Counted from the stretch's first letter, positions 15,624-24,803 are shown. The stretch: 64,000 nt of DNA from JBBRMW01 sp965246845 (GCA_965246845.1 CBDFFR010000012.1:620001-684000), one strand, 5' to 3'. Notes: a model not told the origin generated them from the sequence alone. Numbers and translations: made by a program.

Positions 15624-17537
15624 TCACACCGTCAGAAGTGCTTCCCACTCGTTCATCTTCGTTTCAAGCGCGGCTTGCGCGGCTTCGTAGGCCGTGCCGA
15701 GTTCGCGCACCCTGTCCACTTTCCCGGCAGTGCTGGCCGTGCCAAGATCACCGGAAAGCTGCACGAGTTTAATTTCAAGCTGGTGAATTTCCTGCTCGAT
15801 AGCGGCGGTGCGCTTATCGATTTCGTGCTTCGAGAGCGGGCGACCATTGCCGTTAGACTTTGTGACAGGCTTCGACGGTGCGGCTTGCGGACGCGGTGCG
15901 GTTCGCCCGGTACTCGCTGCAACCAACTCCGCATCGCGCGCCTGCGTATACTCCGCATAGGACCCATCAAAGACGTTCAGGCGTCCCGCTTCGACATGCC
16001 AAATCCGGGTCGCCAGCGCATCGATTAGATAACGGTCGTGGCTGACCAGCAGGATCGTCCCGGCAAATTCCGCGAGGACGGCCTGCAATACTTCCTGCGC
16101 GGGGATGTCCAGGTGGTTCGAGGGTTCATCGAGCAGCAGCAGATTTGCGCCGCCGAGCGCCAGCTTCGCGAGCGCCACCCGTCCGCGTTCTCCGCCGCTC
16201 AGGGTTTCAATCGGACGGTAAACATCATCCCCGGTGAAAAGGAACGGCGCGAGGTAGCTACGCGCCTCGCTGACAAGCATGTGTTTCACCGTCAGCAGTT
16301 CCTCAAGCACGGTATTGGCCGGGTTGAGCAATTCGTGCGCCTGCGCGAAGTAGCCGATTTTGACCTGCGCGCCGAAGCGCACCTCGCCGTGTTTCGGTGG
16401 AATCTGCGCAAGGATCGTCTTGAGGAACGTCGTCTTGCCGACCCCGTTGCCGCCGATCAGCGCCGCCACCTCACCCCGGAATAGCGTCAAATCCGGGACG
16501 GCGAAGAGCGGCATCTGCACATCCGGGTAGCCAACCGCGAGGTCGCGCGTCATCAGCACCTTGTCGCCACTGCGGATCGCGGTCGCGAGTTTGAGGTGCA
16601 TCGCGCTATTGGTGCGCGGGCGCGTGATCAGCTCGTCGCGTTTGAGGCGGTCCAGCCGCTTGAGGCGTCCCTTCGCCTGCCGCGTGTTCTGCCCCGCCAT
16701 ATTGCGGCGAATATACTCCTCTTCCTTCGCGATTTTTTCCTGCTGCGTCTCGAATTCCGCCCAATGGTGTGCGTGCCGCTCCTCGCGCTGCCGGACATAC
16801 GCGGTGTAATTGCCGTGATAGCTTTCCAGCCGCCCCCAATCCAGTTCCCAGATCACATTCGCGACATGATCCATGAAGTAGCGGTCATGGCTGACGACGA
16901 GGACCGCGCCTTTGAATTTGTTCAGGAAACCCTCCAGCCATTCCACCGCCATGATGTCGAGGTGGTTGGTCGGTTCGTCGAGGATGAGCAGTCCCGGTGC
17001 TTGCAACAGCAGCCTTGCGAGGAACGCGCGCGTTTTCTGCCCGCCGGAAAGCTGGCTGATCAGCGTATCGTAATCGTTGGGACCGAAGCCCAGTCCGGTC
17101 AGGACCTGCCTGATCTGCGTCTCGAAGGTATAGCCGCCTGCCGCCTCAAAACGTTCTTGCAACTCGCCATAGCGCTCGACAATCGCTTCGTGGTCGGGCG
17201 CAGCGCTATCGGCCATGCGCGTCGCGAGGTCCGCGAGGTCGTTTTCCATGCGCCGGATCGCCGTGAACGCGGTCATCATCTCTTCCCAAATCGTGCGGCT
17301 GCCATGCAGTTCCGGGCGCTGTGGCAGGAAGCCAATTGTCAGGCTGCGTGCATGTCCGACGCTGCCTTCGGTCGGCTCATCCTTACGAATCAAAATGTTG
17401 AGCAGCGTCGTCTTGCCCGCACCGTTAGGACCAACCAGCGCGATCCGTGCGCCATGCGGAATATCGACGGTGATATTCTCGAAAATTTGTTCCGCGCCGA
17501 ATGATTTGCCAACCTTGCTGGCGGTCAGGATGGACAT
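15624..17537 (-). CDS. ABC-F family ATPase (ribosome-associated)
   Basis: A 637-residue soluble protein with two ABC domains and no membrane segments. Domain 1 has GPNGAGKTT at 36-44 and signature LSGGQKTR. Domain 2 has GGNGVGKTT and signature LSGGERGR. The inter-domain linker (about 240-310) is long, charged and helical, like the P-site tRNA-interaction motif of ABC-F factors. The C-terminal 90 residues are predicted coiled coil, as in Uup. ABC-F proteins act on the ribosome in translation or antibiotic protection; which is meant here cannot be told. Confidence 0.9.
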   Translation of the reverse strand: MSILTASKVGKSFGAEQIFENITVDIPHGARIALVGPNGAGKTTLLNILIRKDEPTEGSVGHARSLTIGFLPQRPELHGSRTIWEEMMTAFTAIRRMENDLADLATRMADSAAPDHEAIVERYGELQERFEAAGGYTFETQIRQVLTGLGFGPNDYDTLISQLSGGQKTRAFLARLLLQAPGLLILDEPTNHLDIMAVEWLEGFLNKFKGAVLVVSHDRYFMDHVANVIWELDWGRLESYHGNYTAYVRQREERHAHHWAEFETQQEKIAKEEEYIRRNMAGQNTRQAKGRLKRLDRLKRDELITRPRTNSAMHLKLATAIRSGDKVLMTRDLAVGYPDVQMPLFAVPDLTLFRGEVAALIGGNGVGKTTFLKTILAQIPPKHGEVRFGAQVKIGYFAQAHELLNPANTVLEELLTVKHMLVSEARSYLAPFLFTGDDVYRPIETLSGGERGRVALAKLALGGANLLLLDEPSNHLDIPAQEVLQAVLAEFAGTILLVSHDRYLIDALATRIWHVEAGRLNVFDGSYAEYTQARDAELVAASTGRTAPRPQAAPSKPVTKSNGNGRPLSKHEIDKRTAAIEQEIHQLEIKLVQLSGDLGTASTAGKVDRVRELGTAYEAAQAALETKMNEWEALLTV

Positions 17538-17572
17538 AGAAACGCTCTCGCTTGTGTGACAATCTGGTACAG

Positions 17573-17578
17573 ATTATA
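17573..17578 (-). promoter_or_regulatory. Extended -10 element of the ABC-F gene
   Basis: On the minus strand the sequence reads TGATATAAT, an extended -10, 35 bases before the ABC-F start. The -35 region is weak, as is usual for extended -10 promoters. Confidence 0.5.
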
Positions 17579-17618
17579 TCATGCTGTCGTATGCCGTCAC
17601 GCGGTCGTTACGCAGTCT

Positions 17619-18830
17619 TCACGGTGTCGGAGTGGCTTTCGGCAGCGCCAGACGGTCGGCGGCATCCATCGCGGTTCGCATCGCGATTTCCGCATCGATC
17701 CCGCGAATCGTCACATCCGCGACCGCTTGATCCAGCACGTTCCACAAGCCATTCAGCAGTGGTACGGGCGTTCCTGTCTGCACCTGGGCGAGGAACACTG
17801 CATTAGCTTCGCTGACCGCCTTGAAATTGGTGGGAGTGCGTCCCGGCACGGCGGTGCGCAACCGTTGCGACTCTTCCGTCAGCAAAAACTTGAGAAACAG
17901 GGTCGCTGCGTCCGATTCGCGCGCATTGATATTCAGGTAATAGACCTGCGCTCGGATCAACGTCGTCCACTGCTTGCCTTCCGCGATGGGTGGAAGCGTC
18001 ACAACGCGCAGTTTATCGCCAAGTTCGACCCGCATATCGGCGGCTTTCCAGCTCCCATCGACGAGGAACGGCGTTTGACCGTCACGAAAGCGGCGATCCG
18101 CGACTACCGGGATGCGCCCCGGCAGGAACAGGTCTGCCGCCTTGTCCAGCGCGAAAGCCTCTTGCAGCGATTTCAGATAATCGAGCAGCGCCGCCGAACT
18201 CCCGCGCAGCGAGGGCAAGCCGTTCACGTCGAAGAGGCCGCCACCGCGCCCGAAATACAATCCGGCAGTGGTGTAGAAATCGAACATGATCGCGGGCTTC
18301 GTCGCGAGCAGGTCAGCGGCAGTTTTAGGTAGCTCCTCATCCTTGACGAGCGAAGCATTGTAATAGAGCGCCACCGTGTCGAGGCTCTCCGGTATGCCGT
18401 AGCTCGCGTCCCCGCTGGTCGTCATCTTCCATGCAACGGGTGCAAGCTGTGCGCGGTCGGTGTCGTTCAACCGTGAGCCTAATCCGGCCACGCGCCGCGC
18501 GTCCACCAACCCGGCCAGCCAGTCCGACGGACCGACGAACAAATCCGGTCCGATGTCGGATTTGATCGCGTCAAGCACCTGCATACGCAGGTCGCCCTCA
18601 ATCGCGCGCGGCTGGATCGTGATTTCCGGGTATGCCGTATTGAAGAGCGCGATCTGTGCCGTCAGCGCGTCCGCATCCGCGCCCTGCCACGAATGCCAGA
18701 GCTGGATAGTCGCGGGTCGGCGGGTCGGTGTCGGGCGCGGTGTCGGCGTCGATTGCGCGCTCGTGGCAAACTGCGTTCCGAAGCACAGCGCAAGGCAAAT
18801 CACAAGAGCGCGGATCAAGGGCTTTCGCAT
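17619..18830 (-). CDS. Extracellular solute-binding protein (family 1)
   Basis: 403 residues. A Sec signal peptide (residues 1-25, cleavage after TSA) is followed by a Thr/Pro/Arg linker and a maltose-binding-type domain starting IQLWHSWQGADADAL. Further typical features are YGIPESLDTVALYYNASLV and the C-terminal ESQRLRTAVPGRTPT. It binds an oligosaccharide or a similar solute outside the membrane. No lipobox cysteine is visible. No permease genes adjoin it, so its transporter is elsewhere or it acts with another system. A -10 TATAAT lies at 18849-18854 on the minus strand. Confidence 0.85.
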   Translation of the reverse strand: MRKPLIRALVICLALCFGTQFATSAQSTPTPRPTPTRRPATIQLWHSWQGADADALTAQIALFNTAYPEITIQPRAIEGDLRMQVLDAIKSDIGPDLFVGPSDWLAGLVDARRVAGLGSRLNDTDRAQLAPVAWKMTTSGDASYGIPESLDTVALYYNASLVKDEELPKTAADLLATKPAIMFDFYTTAGLYFGRGGGLFDVNGLPSLRGSSAALLDYLKSLQEAFALDKAADLFLPGRIPVVADRRFRDGQTPFLVDGSWKAADMRVELGDKLRVVTLPPIAEGKQWTTLIRAQVYYLNINARESDAATLFLKFLLTEESQRLRTAVPGRTPTNFKAVSEANAVFLAQVQTGTPVPLLNGLWNVLDQAVADVTIRGIDAEIAMRTAMDAADRLALPKATPTP

Positions 18831-18862
18831 GGCGGTCTCCTGCGCGTGATTATAGCGCAGGT

Positions 18863-18891
18863 TTGACAGCGCCCGACCCGCGCCCTACAAT
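18863..18891 (+). promoter_or_regulatory. Sigma-70 promoter of the TetR gene
   Basis: TTGACA (18863-18868), a 17-base spacer and TACAAT (18886-18891). Transcription would begin near 18898, about 13 bases before ATG 18911, leaving almost no leader. The region overlaps the divergent solute-binding-protein promoter, so the TetR product could control both. Confidence 0.75.
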
Positions 18892-18910
18892 CAAATCATC
18901 ATTCGATTAA

Positions 18911-19534
18911 ATGGAATCAGGCAGCGTGGCGCGTAAACCCTCTGCTCAAACCGTGAGCCGCGAAGACATCCTCAAAGCAGCGGCGCTCGTTTTTCAACAA
19001 CGCGGCTATCACGGGACGACGATGGCCGACATTGCGGAGCGCGTCGGGCTGACGGCGGGCAGTCTTTATCATCACTTCGACGGCGGCAAGCCGAACTTGC
19101 TGGCGGCGGTCCTCAACGAAGGGCTGGATGTCGTTCTCGGCAAAATCGAGCAGATCATGCAGGAACCGCTAACGCCCCCGGAGATGCTGCGCCGCATGAT
19201 CGAGGCGCATATCGTGAGCGTGACGGAGAACGTCGCAGCGGGCGCGGCAATGGTTTTCGAGAGCCGTACCATTCTTGAACTTCCCGATGCGCGCGAACCG
19301 TTCATCCGGCGGCGGGATACCTTCGAGCGCTGCTACCGGGAAGTGATCGAGCGCGGGATCGCATGCGCGGATTTTCGCGCGGTCGATGTCCCCGTCTTCA
19401 CGAAAGCCATGCTCGGCGCACACAATTGGGTCAGCGTGTGGTATCACCCGGCGGGCCGGTTGGACGGCGCGCAGATTTCGCGCGAAATGGCGGATACGTG
19501 GCTGGCCTCGCTCAAAAGAACGGATGTGCGGTAG
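18911..19534 (+). CDS. TetR/AcrR-family transcriptional regulator
   Basis: 207 residues. The N-terminal helix-turn-helix (SREDILKAAALVFQQRGYHG, then MADIAERVGLTAGSLYHHF) is typical; the C-terminal ligand domain is helical and resembles the regulators of acyl-CoA or lipid genes only in general form. ATG 18911 lies only about 20 bases after a strong -10. The gene is divergent from the solute-binding protein and 33 bases upstream of the 3-methyladenine glycosylase, with which it may be co-transcribed. The ligand is unknown. Confidence 0.88.
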   Translation: MESGSVARKPSAQTVSREDILKAAALVFQQRGYHGTTMADIAERVGLTAGSLYHHFDGGKPNLLAAVLNEGLDVVLGKIEQIMQEPLTPPEMLRRMIEAHIVSVTENVAAGAAMVFESRTILELPDAREPFIRRRDTFERCYREVIERGIACADFRAVDVPVFTKAMLGAHNWVSVWYHPAGRLDGAQISREMADTWLASLKRTDVR

Positions 19535-19567
19535 AATAGCGGCCAATTCAGATTAAGGTCGCCGCTC

Positions 19568-20167
19568 ATGCCCGAACCGCTGCCCCGCTCCTTCTACGAT
19601 CAATCCGCGCTGACCGTCGCGCGTTCGCTGCTCGGCGCTATCCTCGTCCGCGAGGAACCCGGCCAGCCGCGCTTATCTGGCATTATCGTTGAAACCGAAG
19701 CCTATACCGGGCTGGATGACCTCGCCAGTCACGGGCGGCACAAACCGACCCCGCGCAACAAACCCATGTGGGGACCGCCCGGCCATGCCTATGTCTACCT
19801 TTCGCGCGGGATGCACTGGATGCTCAACATCGTCACGGAAGCGGAAGGCGCGCCCGCCGCGATCCTCATCCGCGCGATCCGGCCACTGGAAGGCGTCGAA
19901 CTCATGGCCGAGCGTCGCGCCGGACGCAAGCCGCGCGAATTCACCAGCGGACCTGCTCGCCTGACCCGCGCGCTGAACGTCACAAATGTACTGAACACGG
20001 TCGATATGACGACGCGCGAAGCCGGAGTGTGGATCGAGCCGGGACAGCCCGTCGCAGACGAACAGGTCCGCACGGGTCCGCGTATCGGGTTGGGCAAGAC
20101 GCCCGAACCCTGGTTCTCGATTGGGTGGCGCTGGTGGGTCGCCGGGGATGAATACGTCTCGCGCTGA
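19568..20167 (+). CDS. DNA-3-methyladenine glycosylase (AAG/Mpg family)
   Basis: 199 residues, the usual size for the bacterial AAG family, which removes alkylated purines in base excision repair. The catalytic Glu lies in ETEAY at 42-46. The family hallmarks MWGPPGHAYVYLSRGMHWMLN, LIRAIRP and GPARLTRALN follow (given as separate motifs). Full length, no frameshift. It stands downstream of a TetR gene, so control by it is possible but not shown. Confidence 0.93.
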   Translation: MPEPLPRSFYDQSALTVARSLLGAILVREEPGQPRLSGIIVETEAYTGLDDLASHGRHKPTPRNKPMWGPPGHAYVYLSRGMHWMLNIVTEAEGAPAAILIRAIRPLEGVELMAERRAGRKPREFTSGPARLTRALNVTNVLNTVDMTTREAGVWIEPGQPVADEQVRTGPRIGLGKTPEPWFSIGWRWWVAGDEYVSR

Positions 20168-20168
20168 C

Positions 20169-20197
20169 TTGCGGACCGCCGCCGCTTTCTCTACAAT
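20169..20197 (+). promoter_or_regulatory. Promoter placing the next gene on a leaderless mRNA
   Basis: TTGCGG (20169-20174), a 17-base spacer and TACAAT (20192-20197). The expected transcription start, seven or eight bases after the -10, coincides with ATG 20206. Confidence 0.6.
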
Positions 20198-20205
20198 CGG
20201 GCGGC

Positions 20206-21624
20206 ATGGTCTACTGGATTTTCCTAATGCTGCTTTTGCTCACGCCGACCCCTCCGCCGCCGACGTTGGCGCCAACCACAACGCCGATTGGCGCGGACCG
20301 ACTTGGCTATGGCGAGTTCGTGAGCGGAACCCTGACAGCACAGCGCACTGAACGGTTATATCAATTCGAGGCGCACGCGGGCGATTTGATCCTCGCCACG
20401 ATGGATCGCACCGATGGCACGCTCGATCCGCTGCTCATCCTGACCGATGCTGCGCAAAAAAACGTCCTCGCGACGGATAATGATAGCGGCGGCGAACGTA
20501 ACGCGCGTTTGCGTTACGTAATCCCGCAGGACGCGACCTACATTCTGCACGCGACGGCGGCGCAGCCCGCGAATGGTACGTTCCGCATCGGCCTCACGCT
20601 CACCAACCCGACCGCCACGCCACCGCTGCCCGAAGTTGCGGCGCGTCCGCTCTATGCACGCCTCGTCACCGGGCGCGAACAGGCATTGCTTGACTCGCGG
20701 ACGCCGTTTCGCGTCTATGCCGCCGTCTTGCAACGCGGAGATACGCTGCGCGCAGCGCTCACGGTCTCGCCCACGTTGCAGGCCGGGCTATACCTCTACC
20801 GTTCGGATTTCGTCGAACTCACCCGCGCCGAACTCGGCAGCCGTCTCGATCTTGCCGCGCCTGCCGATGGGGTGTACTGGCTGCTCGTGGCGCGAGTCGG
20901 CGGGCAGGGCGACTATACGCTCGATGCGGAACTCCCCGCGCGCGCGCTGGATACGTTCGACGGTGTGCGGCTGATCCCCGGTCAGGCACAGCCGGGCATC
21001 CTCGGCATAGGTGCGTTCTATACCTTTACGACGCTTGGTGGCCTCGCGGCGGATGTAAGCGTCAGCGGCGCGATAGTGATCCTGCTCGATCCACGCCTTG
21101 CGCTCATCGCCGCCGATGCGGGCGGCAATATACGCGGTGCAGAGGTCCACGAGGCGGGCAGCTACGGGGTACTGGTCCTCGCGTCCGGCGGTCCGAACCA
21201 GTTGCAACCGCTGGAATATACACTCATCCTGCGCGGCACGCCCATCGCGCAACCTGCCGGGCAGTCCGCCACCATCGCGCCGACTGCCGACCCAACCGAA
21301 CTCACCTACGGCGTTACCGCGAGCGGGACCATCTCAAGCGCGAAGCCGCGCATTTTCTACAATCTGCGCGGACGCGAAGGCGACGTGATCACGGTGCAGA
21401 TGAGCCGCGTCTCTGGCAGCACGCTGGACCCGGCGCTTCTGCTTTACCAGTACATCGACGGCAAACCGCAGCTTATCGCCAGCAACGACAACGCCGCGCC
21501 CGATAACCCGGATGCCGCGATCATCGGCTTGCGCCTGCCCGCGACGGGCGCATATCTGATCGTCGCCCAAGGCGTCGGTACTACGGGCGGAGCGTTCATC
21601 CTGAGCGTAAACCGACGTGGATAA
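20206..21624 (+). CDS. Secreted protein with PPC-like domains (472 aa)
   Basis: A short hydrophobic N-terminus (residues 2-12) leads into a Thr/Pro linker, as in many exported Chloroflexota proteins. Several bacterial pre-peptidase C-terminal (PPC)-like modules follow: each has a GTL/GTI strand, YQFEAHAGDLI or FYNLRGREGDVI, then LDPLLIL/LDPALLL and a closing GTYILHA/GAYLIVA strand. No catalytic domain is present. PPC modules usually help secretion or binding; here they seem to be the whole protein. The next gene encodes a related protein, suggesting a tandem duplication. Confidence 0.75.
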   Translation: MVYWIFLMLLLLTPTPPPPTLAPTTTPIGADRLGYGEFVSGTLTAQRTERLYQFEAHAGDLILATMDRTDGTLDPLLILTDAAQKNVLATDNDSGGERNARLRYVIPQDATYILHATAAQPANGTFRIGLTLTNPTATPPLPEVAARPLYARLVTGREQALLDSRTPFRVYAAVLQRGDTLRAALTVSPTLQAGLYLYRSDFVELTRAELGSRLDLAAPADGVYWLLVARVGGQGDYTLDAELPARALDTFDGVRLIPGQAQPGILGIGAFYTFTTLGGLAADVSVSGAIVILLDPRLALIAADAGGNIRGAEVHEAGSYGVLVLASGGPNQLQPLEYTLILRGTPIAQPAGQSATIAPTADPTELTYGVTASGTISSAKPRIFYNLRGREGDVITVQMSRVSGSTLDPALLLYQYIDGKPQLIASNDNAAPDNPDAAIIGLRLPATGAYLIVAQGVGTTGGAFILSVNRRG

Positions 21625-22861
21625 CAGAATATATTCCGCATTCTGCTCGCAAATGTCGCCCGGTCCTGAAGAACCGGGCTATTACGGTCCGGCGTTTTGC
21701 AACTTCACGTTGACACGACCGTATCAGCGCGGCGGCTTTAGCCCCGCGCTCCTGTGCGCGTTGCTCCTTATCAATCTAATCTACACACACCCAATCCACG
21801 CCCAAACCCCCGCCCCGAACATCCTCTCCTACGGTCGAGGCGCAGTCGGCACGATCACCGCAGATTCCCCCGAACAGGTCTACGCCTTCGCTGCACAGCG
21901 CGGCGACCTGATCACGATCACCCTGCAACGCATCTCCGGCGACCTCGACCCGGCGCTCATACTCGCGGATAGCGCGGGCGCGATCCTGCTCGTCAATGAC
22001 GAAGATGCGGCGAATCCCGGTACGCTCGACGCCGCGATCCGCGATTATCAAGTCCGGCAAACCGGGACCTACCTCATTCTTGCCACGCGCTTCGGGCGTG
22101 CGGCTGGGACCACGCGCGGCGGCTTCACTCTCGCGCTCGATCTCGCGGACGGGGCAACGCTCGGTTTCACCGCAGAGCGCCCTCTGTTCATCGACCTGAA
22201 CACCGAATATACCGGGACGCTCGACACGCAAACCACCGCGCGCTTCTACCAATTCGCCGCGAAACAGGGCGATGTGATCACGCTCGAAGCACAGCGCACA
22301 CGCGGCACATTGGAACCAACCCTGACGCTACAAAGCGCGGACCGCCTAATCCTCATGAGCGCAATCGGGACGCGCGGCGGGTTGCCTGCGCGCATCCCTG
22401 CATATGCCATCGTGCGCGACGGCTTTTATGTCGTAAGCGTCTCGCAAACGGCGGGTAACACCGTGCAACCCACAGGCGATTACAGCCTGTATGTCTCGGC
22501 GCGGCAGGGCGTCGCCATCGGGCAGGGCGGGACGCTGCTGCTCGGCTATGGCGGGGTCCTCACGGCGAACCTCGATGCGCGCTCGCTCGATCAGCAATAT
22601 GCGTTTCAGGGGACGGCGGGCGACCTCGTGACGATCCTCATGCAGCCGACCGGGAGCGCCCTGCTCCCCTATGTAATCCTCTACGATGCCAACCGCCGCC
22701 TCATCGCGCAGGACGACCGCGCGCAGCCTGGCGCGGCGAAGCTGGTCCGCGTCAAACTCCCCGCAACCGGAGCCTATATCATCGTCGCAACCCGGCACGC
22801 GCGCGCAGGCGGCACGACCAAAGGCAGTTTTACGCTCACGCTCTCGAAAGAAGGGACCTGA
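21617..22861 (+). CDS. Second secreted PPC-like protein (up to 414 aa)
   Basis: The product resembles its upstream neighbour: three PPC-like modules with LDPALILADSAGAIL, LEPTLTL and LLPYVILYD motifs and GAYIIVAT endings. The start is uncertain. GTG 21617 overlaps the previous stop, but the first 50 codons run through two hairpins (21658-21679 and 21727-21749). ATG 21653 and TTG 21761 are alternatives. The segment FSPALLCALLLINLIYTHPI could serve as signal peptide and is partly encoded by the hairpin repeat. No catalytic residues are recognised. Probably cell-surface or secreted. Confidence 0.7.
   Translation: MDNRIYSAFCSQMSPGPEEPGYYGPAFCNFTLTRPYQRGGFSPALLCALLLINLIYTHPIHAQTPAPNILSYGRGAVGTITADSPEQVYAFAAQRGDLITITLQRISGDLDPALILADSAGAILLVNDEDAANPGTLDAAIRDYQVRQTGTYLILATRFGRAAGTTRGGFTLALDLADGATLGFTAERPLFIDLNTEYTGTLDTQTTARFYQFAAKQGDVITLEAQRTRGTLEPTLTLQSADRLILMSAIGTRGGLPARIPAYAIVRDGFYVVSVSQTAGNTVQPTGDYSLYVSARQGVAIGQGGTLLLGYGGVLTANLDARSLDQQYAFQGTAGDLVTILMQPTGSALLPYVILYDANRRLIAQDDRAQPGAAKLVRVKLPATGAYIIVATRHARAGGTTKGSFTLTLSKEGT
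21658..21679. repeat. Hairpin at the 5' end of the second PPC gene
   Basis: Stem GCCCGGT (21658-21664) and ACCGGGC (21673-21679) with an 8-base loop. It lies 47 bases before the REP-like hairpin at 21727 and may be part of the same inserted unit. Confidence 0.5.
21727..21749. repeat. REP-like hairpin repeat, copy 1
   Basis: Outer arms GCGCGG (21727-21732) and CCGCGC (21744-21749), inner arms GGCT and AGCC, so almost the whole 23-base unit folds back. The same 23 bases recur at 25797-25819 with one difference, in the loop. Confidence 0.75.
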
Positions 22862-22866
22862 ACCTC

Positions 22867-23598
22867 ATGGCAACCTATCCAGAACTCGGCGGCAAAGTCG
22901 TCATCGTCACGGGCGCATCCGGCAATCTCGGCAACGCGGTCGCGTCCCGGCTCTCCCGCGAGGGCGCGAAATTGGCACTCGTGGACCGCGACATGAAACG
23001 CCTGCAAGATCAAGCGGCGGGCTACAACCGCGCAGGAAGTGATATTCATCTCGCGACAGCGGATATTACGAAAAAGGCGGAAGTGGAAACCTTCGTCGCG
23101 GAAGTCGTCGCCAAGTTCGGCGCGGTCGATGGCCTGATCAACGTCGCGGGCGGCTTCAAAATGGGCGAGCCAGTCTATAATCTGGACGAGGCGACGTATG
23201 ATTTCATGATGAACCTGAACGCAAAATCCGTATTTCTGATGAGCGGCGCGGTCGTTAAGGCGATGGTCGATGCAGCGCGACCGGGGCGTGTCGTGACGAT
23301 TGCCTCACGTTCCGCGCTCAAAGGCGACCCGAACATGGCCGCCTATAACGCAAGCAAGGCCGTCGCCCTTCGCCTGACGGAATCCCTCGCCGCCGAAGTG
23401 CTGGACAAGCAAATCACCGTGAACGCGATCCTGCCAAGCGTGATCGACACCCCGCAAAACCGTCAGGGCGGCGCGACCGAAGCGGAGATCGCGAAATGGG
23501 TCACACCTGACTCGCTCGCGGATGTGATCGCCTTCCTGCTCTCGGATGCCGCGCGCGACATCACGGGCGCATCGATCCCGGTGTATGGGCGCGCCTGA
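22867..23598 (+). CDS. SDR-family NAD(P)-dependent oxidoreductase
   Basis: A 243-residue classical short-chain dehydrogenase/reductase. The cofactor motif is TGASGNLG at 15-22, with NVAGG near 97, catalytic Ser in IASRSALKG near 148 and YNASK at 160-164. The C-terminus ends GASIPVYGRA, as in the FabG-like group. An Asp (VDRD) after the second strand favours NAD over NADP. The substrate cannot be assigned. It begins five bases after the PPC gene and overlaps the next gene by one base. Confidence 0.9.
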   Translation: MATYPELGGKVVIVTGASGNLGNAVASRLSREGAKLALVDRDMKRLQDQAAGYNRAGSDIHLATADITKKAEVETFVAEVVAKFGAVDGLINVAGGFKMGEPVYNLDEATYDFMMNLNAKSVFLMSGAVVKAMVDAARPGRVVTIASRSALKGDPNMAAYNASKAVALRLTESLAAEVLDKQITVNAILPSVIDTPQNRQGGATEAEIAKWVTPDSLADVIAFLLSDAARDITGASIPVYGRA

Positions 23599-24803
23599 TG
23601 CCGCGACACTCAATCCTTTTTTTATTGATCATGCTGGCGCTGGCCGGATGCGGGCAAATAGGTCCGACGGCCACGCCGTACATGAAAATCGTCACGCTAA
23701 CACCACGCGGACAGGTCTCATCTCCCGCGCCGACCGTCGCGCGCGCACCCGCGACAAACCATACGCTCGGTCCCGAAAACGCCTTGCTGACGATCATCAT
23801 GTACGGCGATTTTCAGTGTGAGCTGTGCCTCGAAGTCGCGCGCAACCTCGCCATTCTCCGCGATAAATATGCCGCCGATACGCGCCTCGTCTTTCGCCAC
23901 TTCCCGCAGCCAGGCGACGACAAAGCCGATCTCGCTGCGCAAGCCGCCGAAGCCGCAAGCGCGCAGGGCAAATTCTGGGAGATGCACGACCAGCTTTACG
24001 CGCACCAGCCGGAATGGAAGGCGCTCCCGCCGGATAACTTCCGCGCGAAGTTGAACGATTATGCAAAAACGGTTGGGCTGGATGCAAGCCAATTCTCCGC
24101 ATCGCTTGATAAAAAGCAGTACGCGCCGCTCGTCGCGCAGTCGCTGCTCGATGCGCAGGATTTGCAATTGAAGGGCGTCCCGGTCCTGCTCTTCAATGGC
24201 ACGGCTTATAGCGGGCGCGTGGACCTCTTCGCGCTTGAGAATTATGTCAAGTTCCGGTTGCTGGAAAAACGCTGGCTCAAGGTGCAGCCCGCGCTCCAAA
24301 TCGACTTGCAAAAAAAATACAGCGCGACGCTCAAAACCGAAAAAGGCGATGTCGAAATTCAACTCTACGCGGACGCCGCGCCTGTCACCGTCAACAACTT
24401 CGTCGCGCTCGCGCGGTTGGGTTGGTATGACGACATCACGTTTCACCTCGTCATCCCGAACCAGCTTGCGCAGTCAGGCGATCCCAGCGGGAGTGGCTAT
24501 GGCGGACCCGGCTATACGATAATCGACGAGGCGAAGAACGGCCTCACCTTCGACCGTGAGGGCGTGGTCGCGCTGGCGAGTACGCGCGGCGTGCCGAACA
24601 GCGGCGGCAGCCAGTTTTTCATCTCGCTCGCGCCGCTGCGTCCGATCTCGGATTACGACGGCCAGTTTACAATCTTCGGGACCGTCACGAAGGGCATGGA
24701 TGTCTTGCGCAAACTGACGCCGCGCAATCTCTTCGACGAGGCGCGCTTCCCGAATCCGCCGCCCGGCGACAAGTTGATCTCGGTCACAATCACGGAGGGG
24801 TGA
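23598..24803 (+). CDS. Lipoprotein fusing a DsbA-like thioredoxin and a cyclophilin PPIase
   Basis: 401 residues. A lipoprotein signal peptide has lipobox LALAGC with Cys18, followed by a Thr/Pro-rich linker. Residues 55-225 form a DsbA/Fernandez-type thioredoxin domain with CELC at 74-77 and a cis-Pro in KGVPVLLFNG. Residues 240-400 form a cyclophilin-type peptidyl-prolyl isomerase with TVNNFVALARLGWYD, GSGYGGPGY, STRGVPNSGGSQFFISLAP and FGTVTKGMDV. One anchored protein would thus catalyse both disulphide and prolyl folding outside the membrane. The start overlaps the SDR stop by one base (TGATG). Confidence 0.9.
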   Translation: MPRHSILFLLIMLALAGCGQIGPTATPYMKIVTLTPRGQVSSPAPTVARAPATNHTLGPENALLTIIMYGDFQCELCLEVARNLAILRDKYAADTRLVFRHFPQPGDDKADLAAQAAEAASAQGKFWEMHDQLYAHQPEWKALPPDNFRAKLNDYAKTVGLDASQFSASLDKKQYAPLVAQSLLDAQDLQLKGVPVLLFNGTAYSGRVDLFALENYVKFRLLEKRWLKVQPALQIDLQKKYSATLKTEKGDVEIQLYADAAPVTVNNFVALARLGWYDDITFHLVIPNQLAQSGDPSGSGYGGPGYTIIDEAKNGLTFDREGVVALASTRGVPNSGGSQFFISLAPLRPISDYDGQFTIFGTVTKGMDVLRKLTPRNLFDEARFPNPPPGDKLISVTITEG

